Source: Aminipila butyrica (GTDB taxonomy: Bacteria; Bacillota; Clostridia; Peptostreptococcales; Anaerovoracaceae). From it: 64,000 nucleotides of DNA. Every line of letters starts with the position of its first letter. Positions within the stretch are counted from its first letter, which is position 1. The position numbers and the translations under genes were made by a program. The notes below the pieces were generated by a model. That model saw only the letters and a list, made by a program, of their open reading frames with translations, ran no database searches and was not told where the DNA came from. Location of the stretch: positions 1,612,001-1,676,000 of the forward strand of contig NZ_CP048649.1 in assembly GCF_010669305.1 (NCBI RefSeq). Direction: 5' to 3'. This document shows positions 7,539 to 16,299 of the stretch, piece after piece.

Positions 7539-8525
7539 ATGAAAGTCAATGCAGGAAATTTTATATTAAAAAAACTGATTAAATTAATGACGCTTCTGGT
7601 TGCCATCTGTATTCTGACCTTTGTGTTGATGGAACTATCGCCAATCGACCCGGTGACGGCTTATGTGGGAGCCAGCACGAAGGTAGGAGCAGAGCAGCGG
7701 GTCTTAATTGCAGAGCACTGGGGCTTGAACAAGCCGCCGGTAGAACGATTTATGAGCTGGTTCCTTTCCTTGATGCAGGGGGATTGGGGCACTTCGATGA
7801 TTTATCGGAGAACGGTGCTGGAGGTTATCGGACAAAAGTTTATGTCCTCCTTGGCCTTGATGGCCATGGCTTGGGTTTTATCCGGAATAATCGGTTTTGC
7901 CCTTGGCATACTGGCGGGCATAAAGGAAGGAAAGCTGGTGGATAAGCTGATTTGTGCCTACTGTCACTTGCTCATATCCACCCCTACTTTCTGGTTGGGG
8001 ATTCTTTTCATGATGATCTTTTCTGTGAAGCTGGGGTGGTTTCCCGTGGCCATGAGCGTGCCGATCGGCATGCTGGCGGAGGATGTGAGTCTGCTGGACA
8101 AGGTCTCTCATTTGATTTTACCGGCGTTGACCTTGAGTTTGCTGGGCGTGGCGAACATTTGTCTGCACACCCGAGAAAAGACAGCCGATGTCATGAGAAG
8201 CGATTTTATTCTCTTTGCAAGAGCCAGAGGTGAAAGCAGCAGGAGTATCGTCTATCATCACGTCATTCGCAATGTATCGCTGCCGGCTATCACCCTGCAA
8301 TTTCTTTCTTTTAGCGAACTGTTCGGCGGGGCGGTCTTTGTAGAGCAGGTATTTTCTTATCCGGGGTTAGGCCGAGCTGTAGTTCAGTCCGGATTGCGGG
8401 GAGACTTGCCTCTGCTCATGGGCATTGTCATCATTAGCTTAGTCTTTGTCTATGTGGGAAATCTGATGGCAGACCTGATGTATCAAGTAGTAGATCCGAG
8501 AATGAGAGAGGGGCACAGGGCGTAA
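7539..8525 (+). CDS. nikB: ABC transporter permease, NikB/DppB type
   Basis: A 328-residue inner-membrane permease of the binding-protein-dependent type. Six hydrophobic segments are readable, and the cytoplasmic EAA loop is present near 'MRSDFILFARARGESSRSIVYHHV', which couples to the ATPases. Ends with the family signature 'DLMYQVVDPRMREG'. ATG 7539 follows TGGAG by five bases; a longer frame beginning with TTG would start inside the intercistronic hairpin. Its stop is four bases from the nikC start, so the two are translationally coupled. The nickel assignment is by operon context. Confidence 0.82.
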   Translation: MKVNAGNFILKKLIKLMTLLVAICILTFVLMELSPIDPVTAYVGASTKVGAEQRVLIAEHWGLNKPPVERFMSWFLSLMQGDWGTSMIYRRTVLEVIGQKFMSSLALMAMAWVLSGIIGFALGILAGIKEGKLVDKLICAYCHLLISTPTFWLGILFMMIFSVKLGWFPVAMSVPIGMLAEDVSLLDKVSHLILPALTLSLLGVANICLHTREKTADVMRSDFILFARARGESSRSIVYHHVIRNVSLPAITLQFLSFSELFGGAVFVEQVFSYPGLGRAVVQSGLRGDLPLLMGIVIISLVFVYVGNLMADLMYQVVDPRMREGHRA

Positions 8526-9439
8526 TGGCAAACAAAGCATATAATATAGAAGAAAAACGCCGAAACATAGAGCGATTGGATTTGGACAGGCCTGCGGGGA
8601 CCTTAGACATCGGGGGGCTATCCTTGGGTATTCGGGAACAAACGCTGGCTTCCGTGGGGATGCTGGTTCTAGTTTTTCTGGGGGTGCTGTTGGCGGGAAG
8701 TCTCATTGGTGTGGATTCCTTATATGTGGACTTAAGTCAGATATTTCGCCCGCCGGGAGCGGACCATCTCTTTGGTACCGACTGGGTAGGCAGGGATATG
8801 CTGCTGCGGACTTTGAAGGGATTAAGTCTGAGCATGAAGATTGGGCTGTTATGCTCGGTAACCAGCAGTTTGCTGGCCATGCTTTTAGGTGTGGGAGCTC
8901 CGCTGCTGGGGGGAAAGGTTGATGCTTTGATTTCTTGGCTCATCGACTTGACCTTGTCCGTGCCTCACACCTTGGTGGTCATCTTGATTTCCATCGCTTG
9001 CGGGGGAGGCGTACGGGGCTTGGTCATCGGCATTACGGCCACTCACTGGACGTCGTTGACCCGGGTAATTCGGGCGGAGGTTATGCAGCTTAAGGAAGTG
9101 GAATATGTGAAGATATCCAGGAATCTGGGTAAAAGCCGCCTCTTTATCGCCAGGTATCACGTACTGCCTCATATTATTCCGCAGTTGGTAGTGGGCACGG
9201 TGCTAATTTTTCCTCACGCCATCCTTCACGAAGCGTCCATCACTTTCTTGGGGTTTGGCTTGCCGGCCCATCAGCCGGCTATCGGGGTGATTCTTTCTGA
9301 ATCCATGAAATATCTGACCAGCGGGAAGTGGTGGTTGGCCTTTTTCCCAGGTCTCAGCCTGGTATTGGTGTCTATCATGGTCAACAACTTGGGACGAAAT
9401 ATAGAAAAATTGCTGGATCCCAAATCAGCGAATCGATAA
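8525..9439 (+). CDS. nikC: ABC transporter permease, NikC/DppC type
   Basis: A 304-residue second permease subunit. The N-terminal cytoplasmic tail is followed by a first membrane segment, then the DppC-type stretch 'HLFGTDWVGRDMLLRTLKG', and an EAA loop around 'MQLKEVEYVKISRNLGKSRLFI'. It pairs with NikB to form the channel. The start ATG overlaps the nikB stop (TAATG), indicating coupling. The end reads NLGRNIEKLLDPK, as usual for the family. Confidence 0.82.
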   Translation: MANKAYNIEEKRRNIERLDLDRPAGTLDIGGLSLGIREQTLASVGMLVLVFLGVLLAGSLIGVDSLYVDLSQIFRPPGADHLFGTDWVGRDMLLRTLKGLSLSMKIGLLCSVTSSLLAMLLGVGAPLLGGKVDALISWLIDLTLSVPHTLVVILISIACGGGVRGLVIGITATHWTSLTRVIRAEVMQLKEVEYVKISRNLGKSRLFIARYHVLPHIIPQLVVGTVLIFPHAILHEASITFLGFGLPAHQPAIGVILSESMKYLTSGKWWLAFFPGLSLVLVSIMVNNLGRNIEKLLDPKSANR

Positions 9440-9460
9440 AGAGGAGGTATCTCGGGAAAG

Positions 9461-10396
9461 ATGGAAAAGAGTACGATTTTACAAGTAAAGGACATGAAGA
9501 TTACCTTTTCTCAGTATACAAAGGGCCTGCGGAGAAAGAAACTAACGGTCATCAATGGTCTGGATCTGGAGTTGCAGAAGGGGGAGATTCTGGCAGTGGT
9601 AGGCTCCAGCGGTTCAGGGAAAAGTCTGCTGGCTCACGCCCTGCTGGGTATTCTGCCGGACAACGCTGCTTTGGAGGGAGAGATTTATTACAGAGATCAA
9701 ATCCTGGGACAATGGGAAAAGGAGCGTATTCGAGGACGGGAGTTGGTGTTGATACCTCAGTCGGTAACCTATTTGGATCCCCTTCAGAAAGTGGGGGAGC
9801 AGATTGGCCTGTCAGTAAAGCATAAAGGAGACCGCCGGAAGACCGCAGAACAGCTGTTGCTGCGATACGGCTTGGAACCAGAGACCGCAGATTGCTATCC
9901 CTTTCAGCTGTCGGGCGGAATGGCTCGAAAGGTGTTGCTGGCCACCGCTTTGGCGGCAGAGCCTGAGGTTATCATCGCCGACGAGCCCACGCCGGGTTTG
10001 GACGAAGAGGCGCTGGGCGAAGTATTGAAAGATTTTAGAAGGTTGGCAGACCAAGGCTGTAGTTTGCTGATGATTACCCACGATATCGAAGCGGCTTTAA
10101 AAATTGCAGACCGGGTGGCGGTGTTTTATGGTGGTACGGTGCTGGAGACAGCGAAGACGGCAGATTTTGCCCAGGGAGGCAGGGGCTTGCGGCATCCTTA
10201 TACCAGGGCCTTGAATCAAGCTCGGCCGGGAGAAGGCTTTGAGGCCATTTCGGGAACACAGCCTTACGGGGACCAGTTGCCAACAGGCTGCCTGTTTGCT
10301 CCCCGCTGCCTGAAGAAGACAGCGGTTTGTGAAAAAGAGAAACCCTTGCTGAGAGAACTGCGAGGAGGAAAGGTCAGGTGCAATCATGCGACTTAG
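9461..10396 (+). CDS. nikD: ABC transporter ATPase, NikD/DppD type
   Basis: A 311-residue ATPase with Walker A GSSGSGKS, Q-loop (LIPQSV), signature LSGGM, Walker B VIIADEPTPGLD and switch His in MITHD. The C-terminal region with 'TGCLFAPRCLKKTAVC' is the Cys-containing tail of oligopeptide/dipeptide/nickel importers. The signature has Met where Gln is usual, which is tolerated in the family. It overlaps the next ATPase gene by 11 bases and acts with it as a heterodimer driving nickel uptake. Confidence 0.83.
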   Translation: MEKSTILQVKDMKITFSQYTKGLRRKKLTVINGLDLELQKGEILAVVGSSGSGKSLLAHALLGILPDNAALEGEIYYRDQILGQWEKERIRGRELVLIPQSVTYLDPLQKVGEQIGLSVKHKGDRRKTAEQLLLRYGLEPETADCYPFQLSGGMARKVLLATALAAEPEVIIADEPTPGLDEEALGEVLKDFRRLADQGCSLLMITHDIEAALKIADRVAVFYGGTVLETAKTADFAQGGRGLRHPYTRALNQARPGEGFEAISGTQPYGDQLPTGCLFAPRCLKKTAVCEKEKPLLRELRGGKVRCNHAT

Positions 10397-10985
10397 CGCA
10401 GAAGAAATCAGCTTTGGCTACCAGGCAGGAAAGACTGTTTTGGAGAATATAAGCTTTCATATCGATAGCGGTGAGGTGGTTGGCCTGGCAGGAGCCAGTG
10501 GATTGGGCAAGAGCACGCTGAGTAAAATCTTGGCAGGGTACGAGACGCCTCAGCAGGGCCGGGTTCTTCTGGATGGTAAGCCGATTCCGGCTAGGGGATT
10601 TCAACCAGTGCAGCTGGTTTTTCAGCATCCGGAAAAGGCTGTGGATCCCCGCTGGAAGATGAAGAAGGTGCTGGCGGAGTCCGGTCAGTTTCCGGAGTCT
10701 GAATTGCTTGAAGCTATGGGCATCCAGCCTGAGTGGCTGGAGCGGTGGCCAGCGGAGCTATCCGGCGGGGAGCTTCAGCGGTTTTGCGTGCTGCGGGCCC
10801 TGTCAGAAAAGACGAAGTTTTTAATTGCTGACGAGATGACCGCCATGCTGGATGCTATTACCCAGGCTCAGATTTGGCATACCGTGTTGAATTATGTCCG
10901 GGAGCATCAGATGGGGCTGGTGGTTATCAGCCATGAACAGGAGTTGCTGGATAAGCTCTGCAACCGGGTCGTACAGTTAGCATAA
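10386..10985 (+). CDS. nikE: ABC transporter ATPase, NikE/DppF type, short form
   Basis: The partner ATPase, 199 residues, about 60 shorter than typical NikE because it stops soon after the H-loop (VVISHEQ) and lacks the C-terminal oligopeptide-transporter extension. Walker A GASGLGKST, signature LSGGE and Walker B FLIADEMTAMLD are intact, so it should hydrolyse ATP. Walker B has Glu-Met where DEP or DEA is usual. The reading frame ends cleanly with no sign of frameshift. Last gene of the nik operon. Confidence 0.8.
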   Translation: MRLSAEEISFGYQAGKTVLENISFHIDSGEVVGLAGASGLGKSTLSKILAGYETPQQGRVLLDGKPIPARGFQPVQLVFQHPEKAVDPRWKMKKVLAESGQFPESELLEAMGIQPEWLERWPAELSGGELQRFCVLRALSEKTKFLIADEMTAMLDAITQAQIWHTVLNYVREHQMGLVVISHEQELLDKLCNRVVQLA

Positions 10986-11079
10986 GATGGGAAAATTATG
11001 AAAATTAAAAGAATTTAGAGGAAAAAAGAATATCCGGTTAAAGCTTAGGCGGATATCGGAATAAAAAGAATTTTTTGTA

Positions 11080-11120
11080 AAAGACTGCCGACAGCTTAGA
11101 CCGAAATGGTGGTCTTTTTT
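11080..11120 (+). terminator. Probable terminator of the nik operon
   Basis: AGACC and GGTCT pair around a short loop and are followed by six T. The flanking AAAGAC can extend the stem imperfectly. The weak ATATCCG hairpin 40 bases upstream may help. Confidence 0.55.
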
Positions 11121-11181
11121 GTTGAAAAAAGAATATAATCATTATTTGTTAAAATATTATCAGTTTTTATAATAAAGCATA

Positions 11182-11210
11182 TAGACAATAATTTAACAGA
11201 ATGATATAAT
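11182..11210 (+). promoter_or_regulatory. Sigma-A promoter of the ech hydrogenase operon
   Basis: TAGACA and a perfect TATAAT are separated by 17 bp. The predicted start near 11217 gives a leader of about 124 bases. Confidence 0.8.
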
Positions 11211-11219
11211 CGTTAATGG

Positions 11220-11295
11220 AATATTCCAGAGGTCTGTGCAGTCCTGAAAAAAGCTTCTGAGAGGCCTTGGAGTATTTGGGGAGCACCTTAGGTGC
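11220..11295 (+). ncRNA. Structured leader of the ech operon
   Basis: AATATTCC (11220-11227) pairs with GGAGTATT (11269-11276) with one G-U, and AGGTCT (11230-11235) pairs with AGGCCT (11262-11267), enclosing about 26 bases. A second hairpin GCACC-TTA-GGTGC follows at 11283-11295. The stem begins within a few bases of the predicted transcript start and is not followed by a T-run. The fold is seen; a regulatory role (metal or redox) is inference. Confidence 0.45.
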
Positions 11296-11340
11296 AGCCC
11301 GCAATAATAATTACTTATATAATAGAACAAGAGGTGGCTT

Positions 11341-13254
11341 ATGAATTTAATTGCGGTATTAATACTATTTCCATTAGTAGTATCTATTGTGACGTTCTTG
11401 GTCAGAAAGGAGAACATCAGGAGTGCGGTGGTACGCATCGGTGCTGTAGGTACATTGGGATTGACCGTGTATACAGCCCTGCAGTATTTTAACGACGGCT
11501 TGAGGATATCTCTCGGAGAAACCGAGATGATTGAAATTTTTATCCTCGTAGTTGAAGTAGGTCTGGCCGCCTATATCATACGGTTAGGCATACAGACGAA
11601 AAAGTACTTAATCTCCGTGTTTTCCCTATTTCAGACAGCCCTGATTCTGTGGTTTGAATTTACCCAGAAACATGGCATTGAAGTAGAGACCAGTATCGTG
11701 TTTGACAAGCTTTCCGGTGTTATGGTCCTGATAGTAGGGGTCATCGGAAGTTTAATCTGTCTGTACGCGGTAGGGTACATGAAGGGTTATCATGAACATC
11801 ACACAGAGGTAAAGGACAGACAGTCCTTCTTTTTGGGTGTATTGTTTTTATTCCTGTCCGCTATGTTCGGACTGGTGCTGAGCAATAACCTGATGTGGCT
11901 GTATTTCTGTTGGGAAATCACAACATTCTGTTCCTTCCTGCTGATCGGTTACACGAAGACGCCGGAGGCCAGAAACAATTCCCTGCTGGCGTTGATTATC
12001 AACGTAGGCGGCGGTGTAGCTTTTGCTATTGCCATCGTCATGATTGGCATGAACTTTGAAACGTTAGAGCTATCCACGCTGATTGCGATGAAGCCGGAAG
12101 CCTTGGTATTAATTCCAGTATTCCTGCTGTGTGTGGCAGCCCTTACTAAATCAGCACAGCTGCCGTTCTCTGCTTGGCTGCTTGGTGCCATGGTAGCACC
12201 GACGCCATCTTCGGCGTTGTTACACTCTGCAACGATGGTTAAGGCAGGCGTATACTTGATTATCCGTTTGGCACCATTGCTGGGAGAAACATCTGTAGGA
12301 CGCATCATCACCCTGGTAGGTTCCATTACCTTCCTGGCATGTTCTCTGCTGGCCATCGCTCAGCGGGATGCAAAAAAAGTGCTGGCTTATTCCACTATTG
12401 CTAACTTGGGCCTGATTGTTATGTGTGCCAGCATTGGAACACAGGAAGCCATTTGGGCTGCTATTCTGCTGGTAATTTTCCACGCAGTATCCAAGTCTTT
12501 GCTGTTCTTGTCGGTGGGTTCCATCGAGCATCAGCTGGGCAATCGAAACATCGAGAATATGAATATTCTTATGCACGTATCCAGAAAGCTTTCTATCTAC
12601 CTGACTATCGGTATCGCCGGCATGTTCTTAGCGCCATTCGGTATGCTGATTTCCAAGTGGGTAGCCATGAAGTCTTTTATCGATTCAAACAATGTGATTA
12701 TTGTTATCATTTTGGCATACGGCAGTGCAGCCACTTTATTCTACTGGGGTAAGTGGATTGGTACATTGCTTTCCAACGGAGTGGGTAAAACCGACGGACA
12801 TCACGGTGTTTTCTCCTTGGATGAGGAAATTCCGATTTTCCTTCAGGCAGCCATTGTGGTTATTTCATGTCTGGCCTTCCCGCTTATTTCCAAGGTGGCC
12901 ATCGTTCCGTATCTGTCTGAAGCCTTCGGCGGTCAGGCTATGGCGCCTATTGGCTTAGGCAACCAGCTTATCATGGTCATCATGATGGCCGTTTTGATTC
13001 TTATGCCTTTAGGATACATTCCGTTGAGCAAGAACTCAAAGGCTAGAGTGACACCGATTTACATGGCCGGTGAAAACGCTGGAGATAACGAACACTTCAT
13101 CGCTGCTACTGGTGTAAAGCGTAAGAGTGAGCTCAGCAACTGGTATCTGGAAGTATATCTGGGAGGAAAGCGGTTTACCTTCTGGAGCAATATGACAGCT
13201 ATCACATTACTTGCTATCGGTGTATTATTAGTTATTTGGGGGTGGGCTTTATAA
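11341..13254 (+). CDS. echA: Ech hydrogenase subunit A, proton-pumping NuoL-like
   Basis: A 637-residue polytopic membrane protein of the NuoL/HyfB/MrpA antiporter family. It forms the ion-translocating arm that couples ferredoxin oxidation and H2 formation to proton or sodium export. The core motif 'TKSAQLPFSAWLLGAMVAPTPSSALLHSATMVKAG' region (residues about 267-303) with its conserved Lys and His residues is intact, and about 14 to 16 hydrophobic segments are readable. It is the only large antiporter-like subunit here, as in six-subunit Ech enzymes. The stop overlaps echB (TAATG). Confidence 0.88.
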   Translation: MNLIAVLILFPLVVSIVTFLVRKENIRSAVVRIGAVGTLGLTVYTALQYFNDGLRISLGETEMIEIFILVVEVGLAAYIIRLGIQTKKYLISVFSLFQTALILWFEFTQKHGIEVETSIVFDKLSGVMVLIVGVIGSLICLYAVGYMKGYHEHHTEVKDRQSFFLGVLFLFLSAMFGLVLSNNLMWLYFCWEITTFCSFLLIGYTKTPEARNNSLLALIINVGGGVAFAIAIVMIGMNFETLELSTLIAMKPEALVLIPVFLLCVAALTKSAQLPFSAWLLGAMVAPTPSSALLHSATMVKAGVYLIIRLAPLLGETSVGRIITLVGSITFLACSLLAIAQRDAKKVLAYSTIANLGLIVMCASIGTQEAIWAAILLVIFHAVSKSLLFLSVGSIEHQLGNRNIENMNILMHVSRKLSIYLTIGIAGMFLAPFGMLISKWVAMKSFIDSNNVIIVIILAYGSAATLFYWGKWIGTLLSNGVGKTDGHHGVFSLDEEIPIFLQAAIVVISCLAFPLISKVAIVPYLSEAFGGQAMAPIGLGNQLIMVIMMAVLILMPLGYIPLSKNSKARVTPIYMAGENAGDNEHFIAATGVKRKSELSNWYLEVYLGGKRFTFWSNMTAITLLAIGVLLVIWGWAL

Positions 13255-14126
13255 TGTTGGCAATATGGATTATTCGTATTATTTTAATCGTTGTCCTAAC
13301 ACCTATAGTGGGGGGACTTCTGGCCGGCTTTGACCGGATCATTTCGGCGAGAGTTCAGGGTCGAAAAGGACCTCCTCTGCTTCAGCCGTTCTACGATGTA
13401 TTGAAACTGATTAAGAAGGAAAACATAGAGGTCAACAAGACGTATAAGTTTTATGTATATGCTTCTTTGTTTTTCATTATTTTGACGGCAGTCATCATGC
13501 TCATGGGCGGCGATATGCTGCTGGCCATCTTCGTGCTGACATTGGGCGCTATCTTCTTCGCCTTCGGCGGCTACGCTTCACAATCTCCGTACAGCATTAT
13601 CGGTGCAGAGCGAGAATTGTTGCAGATGATGGCTTATGAGCCGATGGTACTGATTACGGCAGCAGGTCTGTACATGGTCAGCAAGTCCTTTTTCATCAGT
13701 GATATGATTAGTCAAGCGGTTCCGGCTATCGTCTATCTGCCGGCCGTGTTTGTAGGCTTCGTGTACATTCTGACTTTCAAGCTGAGAAAGTCTCCTTTCG
13801 ACTTGAGCTTAGGTCACCATGCTCATCAGGAGCTGGTACAGGGTATTTCTACGGAATATTCCGGCAGAGAGCTGGCTATTATTGAGATTACTCATTGGTA
13901 TGAATCCATTATCGCCTTGGCCTTCGTTTATGTATTTTTCGCTACCAGCAACCCGATCAGCCATGTATTTGCTGTGCTGGCTTGTCTGGTGGTGTACTTC
14001 TTCGAAATTTTGGTAGATAATTCTACCGTTCGTGTGAAGTGGCAGCTGGCTTTAAAGTCTGCCTGGATTGTTACCGGCGTAGTCAGCGTGGTAAACCTGA
14101 TGATCGTATCTTTCTTTAAGTTTTAA
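13254..14126 (+). CDS. echB: Ech hydrogenase subunit B, NuoH-like membrane anchor
   Basis: A 290-residue membrane subunit of the NuoH/HyfC family that anchors the hydrogenase module and links it to the ion-pumping subunit. Seen in the sequence: the N-terminal 'GGLLAGFDRIISARVQGRKGPPLLQPFYD' region typical of the family, the conserved 'GAERELLQMMAYEPM' loop, 'FKLRKSPFDLS', and about eight membrane segments. The start is the ATG that shares a base with the echA stop. Confidence 0.9.
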   Translation: MLAIWIIRIILIVVLTPIVGGLLAGFDRIISARVQGRKGPPLLQPFYDVLKLIKKENIEVNKTYKFYVYASLFFIILTAVIMLMGGDMLLAIFVLTLGAIFFAFGGYASQSPYSIIGAERELLQMMAYEPMVLITAAGLYMVSKSFFISDMISQAVPAIVYLPAVFVGFVYILTFKLRKSPFDLSLGHHAHQELVQGISTEYSGRELAIIEITHWYESIIALAFVYVFFATSNPISHVFAVLACLVVYFFEILVDNSTVRVKWQLALKSAWIVTGVVSVVNLMIVSFFKF

Positions 14127-14211
14127 AGAGTGCGGGAAACAAACTTTATTATTGTTGAGTTGAAATAAGTTAATAGAAGCGGAATATGTATTTATTCAGA
14201 AAGTAGGAAAT

Positions 14212-14640
14212 ATGAATTATAATACAAAATCACCATGGATATTACACTACGATGGTTCCAGCTGTAATGGATGTGATATCGAGGTTTTAGCCTGTCTCAC
14301 CCCTTTATACGATGTGGAGCGCTTTGGTGTAATCAATACAGGAAATCCGAGGCACGCCGATATTTTGTTAATCACAGGCGGTGTGAACGATCAGAACATT
14401 CCAGTTGTCAAGCAGATTTACGAGCAGATGGCCGAACCGAAGGTGGTAGTGGCCGTGGGCATCTGTGCCACCTCTGGAGGAATCTTTGCGGATTGCTACA
14501 ACATGGTAGGCGGTGTAGAAAATGTACTGCCGGTGGACGTCTATGTACCGGGCTGCGCAGCTCGGCCCCAGGCTATCATCGACGGTGTGGTAAAGGCTTT
14601 GGCAGTGCTGGATGAAAAACAGAATGCCATGAAAAAATAA
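14212..14640 (+). CDS. echC: Ech hydrogenase small subunit C, NuoB-like
   Basis: The 142-residue electron-transfer small subunit carrying the proximal [4Fe-4S] cluster. Ligand cysteines are visible: Cys18 and Cys21 (SSCNGCDIE), the Cys of VGICATSGG and the Cys of PGCAARPQ. It lies between the ferredoxin-like EchF and the [NiFe] subunit EchE. ATG follows GTAGGA. The 85-base gap from echB is larger than other junctions and holds a weak AT-rich stem. Confidence 0.9.
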   Translation: MNYNTKSPWILHYDGSSCNGCDIEVLACLTPLYDVERFGVINTGNPRHADILLITGGVNDQNIPVVKQIYEQMAEPKVVVAVGICATSGGIFADCYNMVGGVENVLPVDVYVPGCAARPQAIIDGVVKALAVLDEKQNAMKK

Positions 14641-14684
14641 CCGCCGTCTAAGCGTACTACTTGTGCCGCAAGCATGAGCGGCGG
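14641..14684 (+). repeat. Intercistronic hairpin between echC and echD
   Basis: CCGCCG directly after the echC stop pairs fully with CGGCGG (14679-14684); inside, CTTG and CAAG form a small hairpin. The ribosome site of echD begins three bases after the stem. It probably modulates message stability or echD translation. Confidence 0.6.
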
Positions 14685-14699
14685 AATGGAGATTTTTAT

Positions 14700-15053
14700 A
14701 TGGAAGAACAGAAGATTATTAAGATACCGGCAGAAGCTCTTTTGGCTGAAGCCTCCAACATGAAGGGCCAAGGTTATCGGCTGGCGGCCATTTCCTGCAC
14801 CAACAAGAATGGAATCGAACTAAGCTATACCTTCGAAAAGAACTATGATTTTATCAATCTGCGTATCAATATGGACTATGAGACGGAGCTGGAAAGCATC
14901 AGCTGCCTGTATCCATTCGCCTTTTTATACGAGAATGAAATCGTAGAGCTTCACGGAGCAAAGATTAACAACATTGCAGTGGATTTTAAAGATAAACTAT
15001 ATCGTATATCCACCGAAACACCATTTAAAGAGAAGAAGAAGGAGGAGGAATAA
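14700..15053 (+). CDS. echD: Ech hydrogenase subunit D, NuoC-like
   Basis: A 117-residue soluble subunit of the NuoC/HycE-N family, which packs against the large subunit. The family motif region 'SISCLYPFAFLYENEIVELHGAKINN' corresponds to the conserved NuoC core ending in the 'E-L-x-G' segment. ATG 14700 follows TGGAG by nine bases; a longer frame starting in the intercistronic hairpin is unlikely. The stop overlaps the echE start (TAATG). Confidence 0.87.
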   Translation: MEEQKIIKIPAEALLAEASNMKGQGYRLAAISCTNKNGIELSYTFEKNYDFINLRINMDYETELESISCLYPFAFLYENEIVELHGAKINNIAVDFKDKLYRISTETPFKEKKKEEE

Positions 15054-16132
15054 TGGGAGAGAGAACAGTCATTCCTTTTGGCCCCCACCATCCGGTGCTT
15101 CCGGAACCTATCCACCTGGACTTAGTTCTAGAGGATGAAAGGGTAGTGGAAGCCATCCCTCAGATTGGCTACATCCACAGAGGGCTTGAGAAGTTAGTAG
15201 AAAAGAGAGATTTTAAACAATATACCTATATTGCTGAGCGAATCTGCGGCATCTGCTCCTTTATGCACGGCATGGGCTATTGCATGTCCGTAGAGAGTAT
15301 CATGAAGCTGGAGATCCCAGAACGGGCTGAGTTTTTAAGAACGATCTGGGCTGAAATGTCCCGTATCCACAGCCATATGCTTTGGTTAGGCTTGACAGCC
15401 GACGCCTTTGGCTTCGAGAGTTTGTTCATGCACTCCTGGCGTTTGCGGGAAAAGGTACTGGACCTCTTTGAAGAGACAACAGGCGGCCGGGTTATTTTCT
15501 CCGTCTGTGATATCGGCGGCGTTCGCAAGGACATCGATGCTGAAACCTTGCAGAAGATTGTGCGGGTGCTGACCGAAATGGGCGAAGAGCTGAAACCTCT
15601 GGCAGACGTATTCTTAAACGACTTCTCGGTAAAGAGCAGAACGGTAGGCGTAGGCGTACTGACCAAGGAGAAGGCGGAGGAACTGGGCGCTATCGGTCCG
15701 ATGGCTAAGGCCAGTGGTGTGAATCTGGATATGCGGACTCAGGGCTACGCAGCCTACAAGCACCTGAACTTTGAGCCGATTACGGCTACGCAGGGCGACA
15801 GCTATGCCAGAATGGTCGTTCGTATCAAAGAGATTTACCAGGCCATCGATCTGATTCGTCAATGTGTAGAGAAGATTCCAGAAGGAGATGTCTTAGTAAA
15901 ATTCAAAGGGAATCCGGATGGCGAATACTTTACGCATATCGAGCAGCCTCGAGGAGAGGTTCTCTATTATGTGAAGGCCAACGGAACTAGCTTCTTAGAC
16001 CGGGTTCGGGTGCGGACACCGACCTTTGCTAATGTTCCGGCTCTTCTGGAAACATTGAAGAATTGTGATTTGGCCGATGTGCCGATTTTGGTTCTGACCA
16101 TTGACCCTTGCATCAGTTGTACAGAAAGATAA
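15053..16132 (+). CDS. echE: Ech hydrogenase large subunit E with [NiFe] site
   Basis: A 359-residue catalytic subunit (NuoD family) where protons are reduced to H2. Both metal-binding pairs are intact: CxxC in ERICGICSFMHG near residue 65, and DPCISC at the C-terminus. The protein ends with CTER, right where other [NiFe] large subunits carry a removable C-terminal peptide, so no maturation protease should be needed; none is encoded nearby. Other family marks include 'GPHHPVLPEP' at the N-terminus and 'YIHRGLEKLVE'. Needs HypA-F for the Fe(CN)2CO and Ni centre. Confidence 0.93.
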   Translation: MGERTVIPFGPHHPVLPEPIHLDLVLEDERVVEAIPQIGYIHRGLEKLVEKRDFKQYTYIAERICGICSFMHGMGYCMSVESIMKLEIPERAEFLRTIWAEMSRIHSHMLWLGLTADAFGFESLFMHSWRLREKVLDLFEETTGGRVIFSVCDIGGVRKDIDAETLQKIVRVLTEMGEELKPLADVFLNDFSVKSRTVGVGVLTKEKAEELGAIGPMAKASGVNLDMRTQGYAAYKHLNFEPITATQGDSYARMVVRIKEIYQAIDLIRQCVEKIPEGDVLVKFKGNPDGEYFTHIEQPRGEVLYYVKANGTSFLDRVRVRTPTFANVPALLETLKNCDLADVPILVLTIDPCISCTER

Positions 16133-16156
16133 TAGAAACTGTATGGTTGGTTGAAT

Positions 16157-16276
16157 ACGGGCGGCCTCCCGTTCCCGGGCTGGCAGCCCAAACATATCAA
16201 CGCTCTTAAAAAATATATAATGACTTGGCTTTCCTTGAAAATGGCTTCAACAGCAAGAATTCAAGGAAACACCAAG
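16157..16276 (+). repeat. Three hairpins in the echE-echF gap
   Basis: ACGGG/CCCGT (16157-16172), GGGCT/AGCCC (16177-16189) and a long stem (16224-16276) with arms CTTGG plus TTTCCTTGAA and their complements TTCAAGGAAA plus CCAAG, interrupted by small bulges. None is followed by a T-run. They fill most of a 167-base gap within an otherwise tightly packed operon, and probably act as RNA processing or stability elements. Confidence 0.7.
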
Positions 16277-16299
16277 CATGGAAAGGCATGGAAGTAATT

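Larger units (their letters stand above)
10986..11340 (+). promoter_or_regulatory. 355-base region between nik and ech operons
   Basis: No gene is visible. It contains a 7-bp hairpin (ATATCCG/CGGATAT, 11030-11056), a likely terminator ending in TTTTTT at 11120, an AT-rich stretch, the ech promoter (11182-11210) and a structured 5' leader (11220-11295) before echA. Confidence 0.75.

Noticed and set aside
10386..10985. nikE as a frameshifted pseudogene because it is short
   Set aside because: All ATPase motifs are intact and the frame ends cleanly; only the optional tail is missing.
15277..15666. 129-codon minus-strand frame inside echE
   Set aside because: Antisense shadow of the hydrogenase large subunit.
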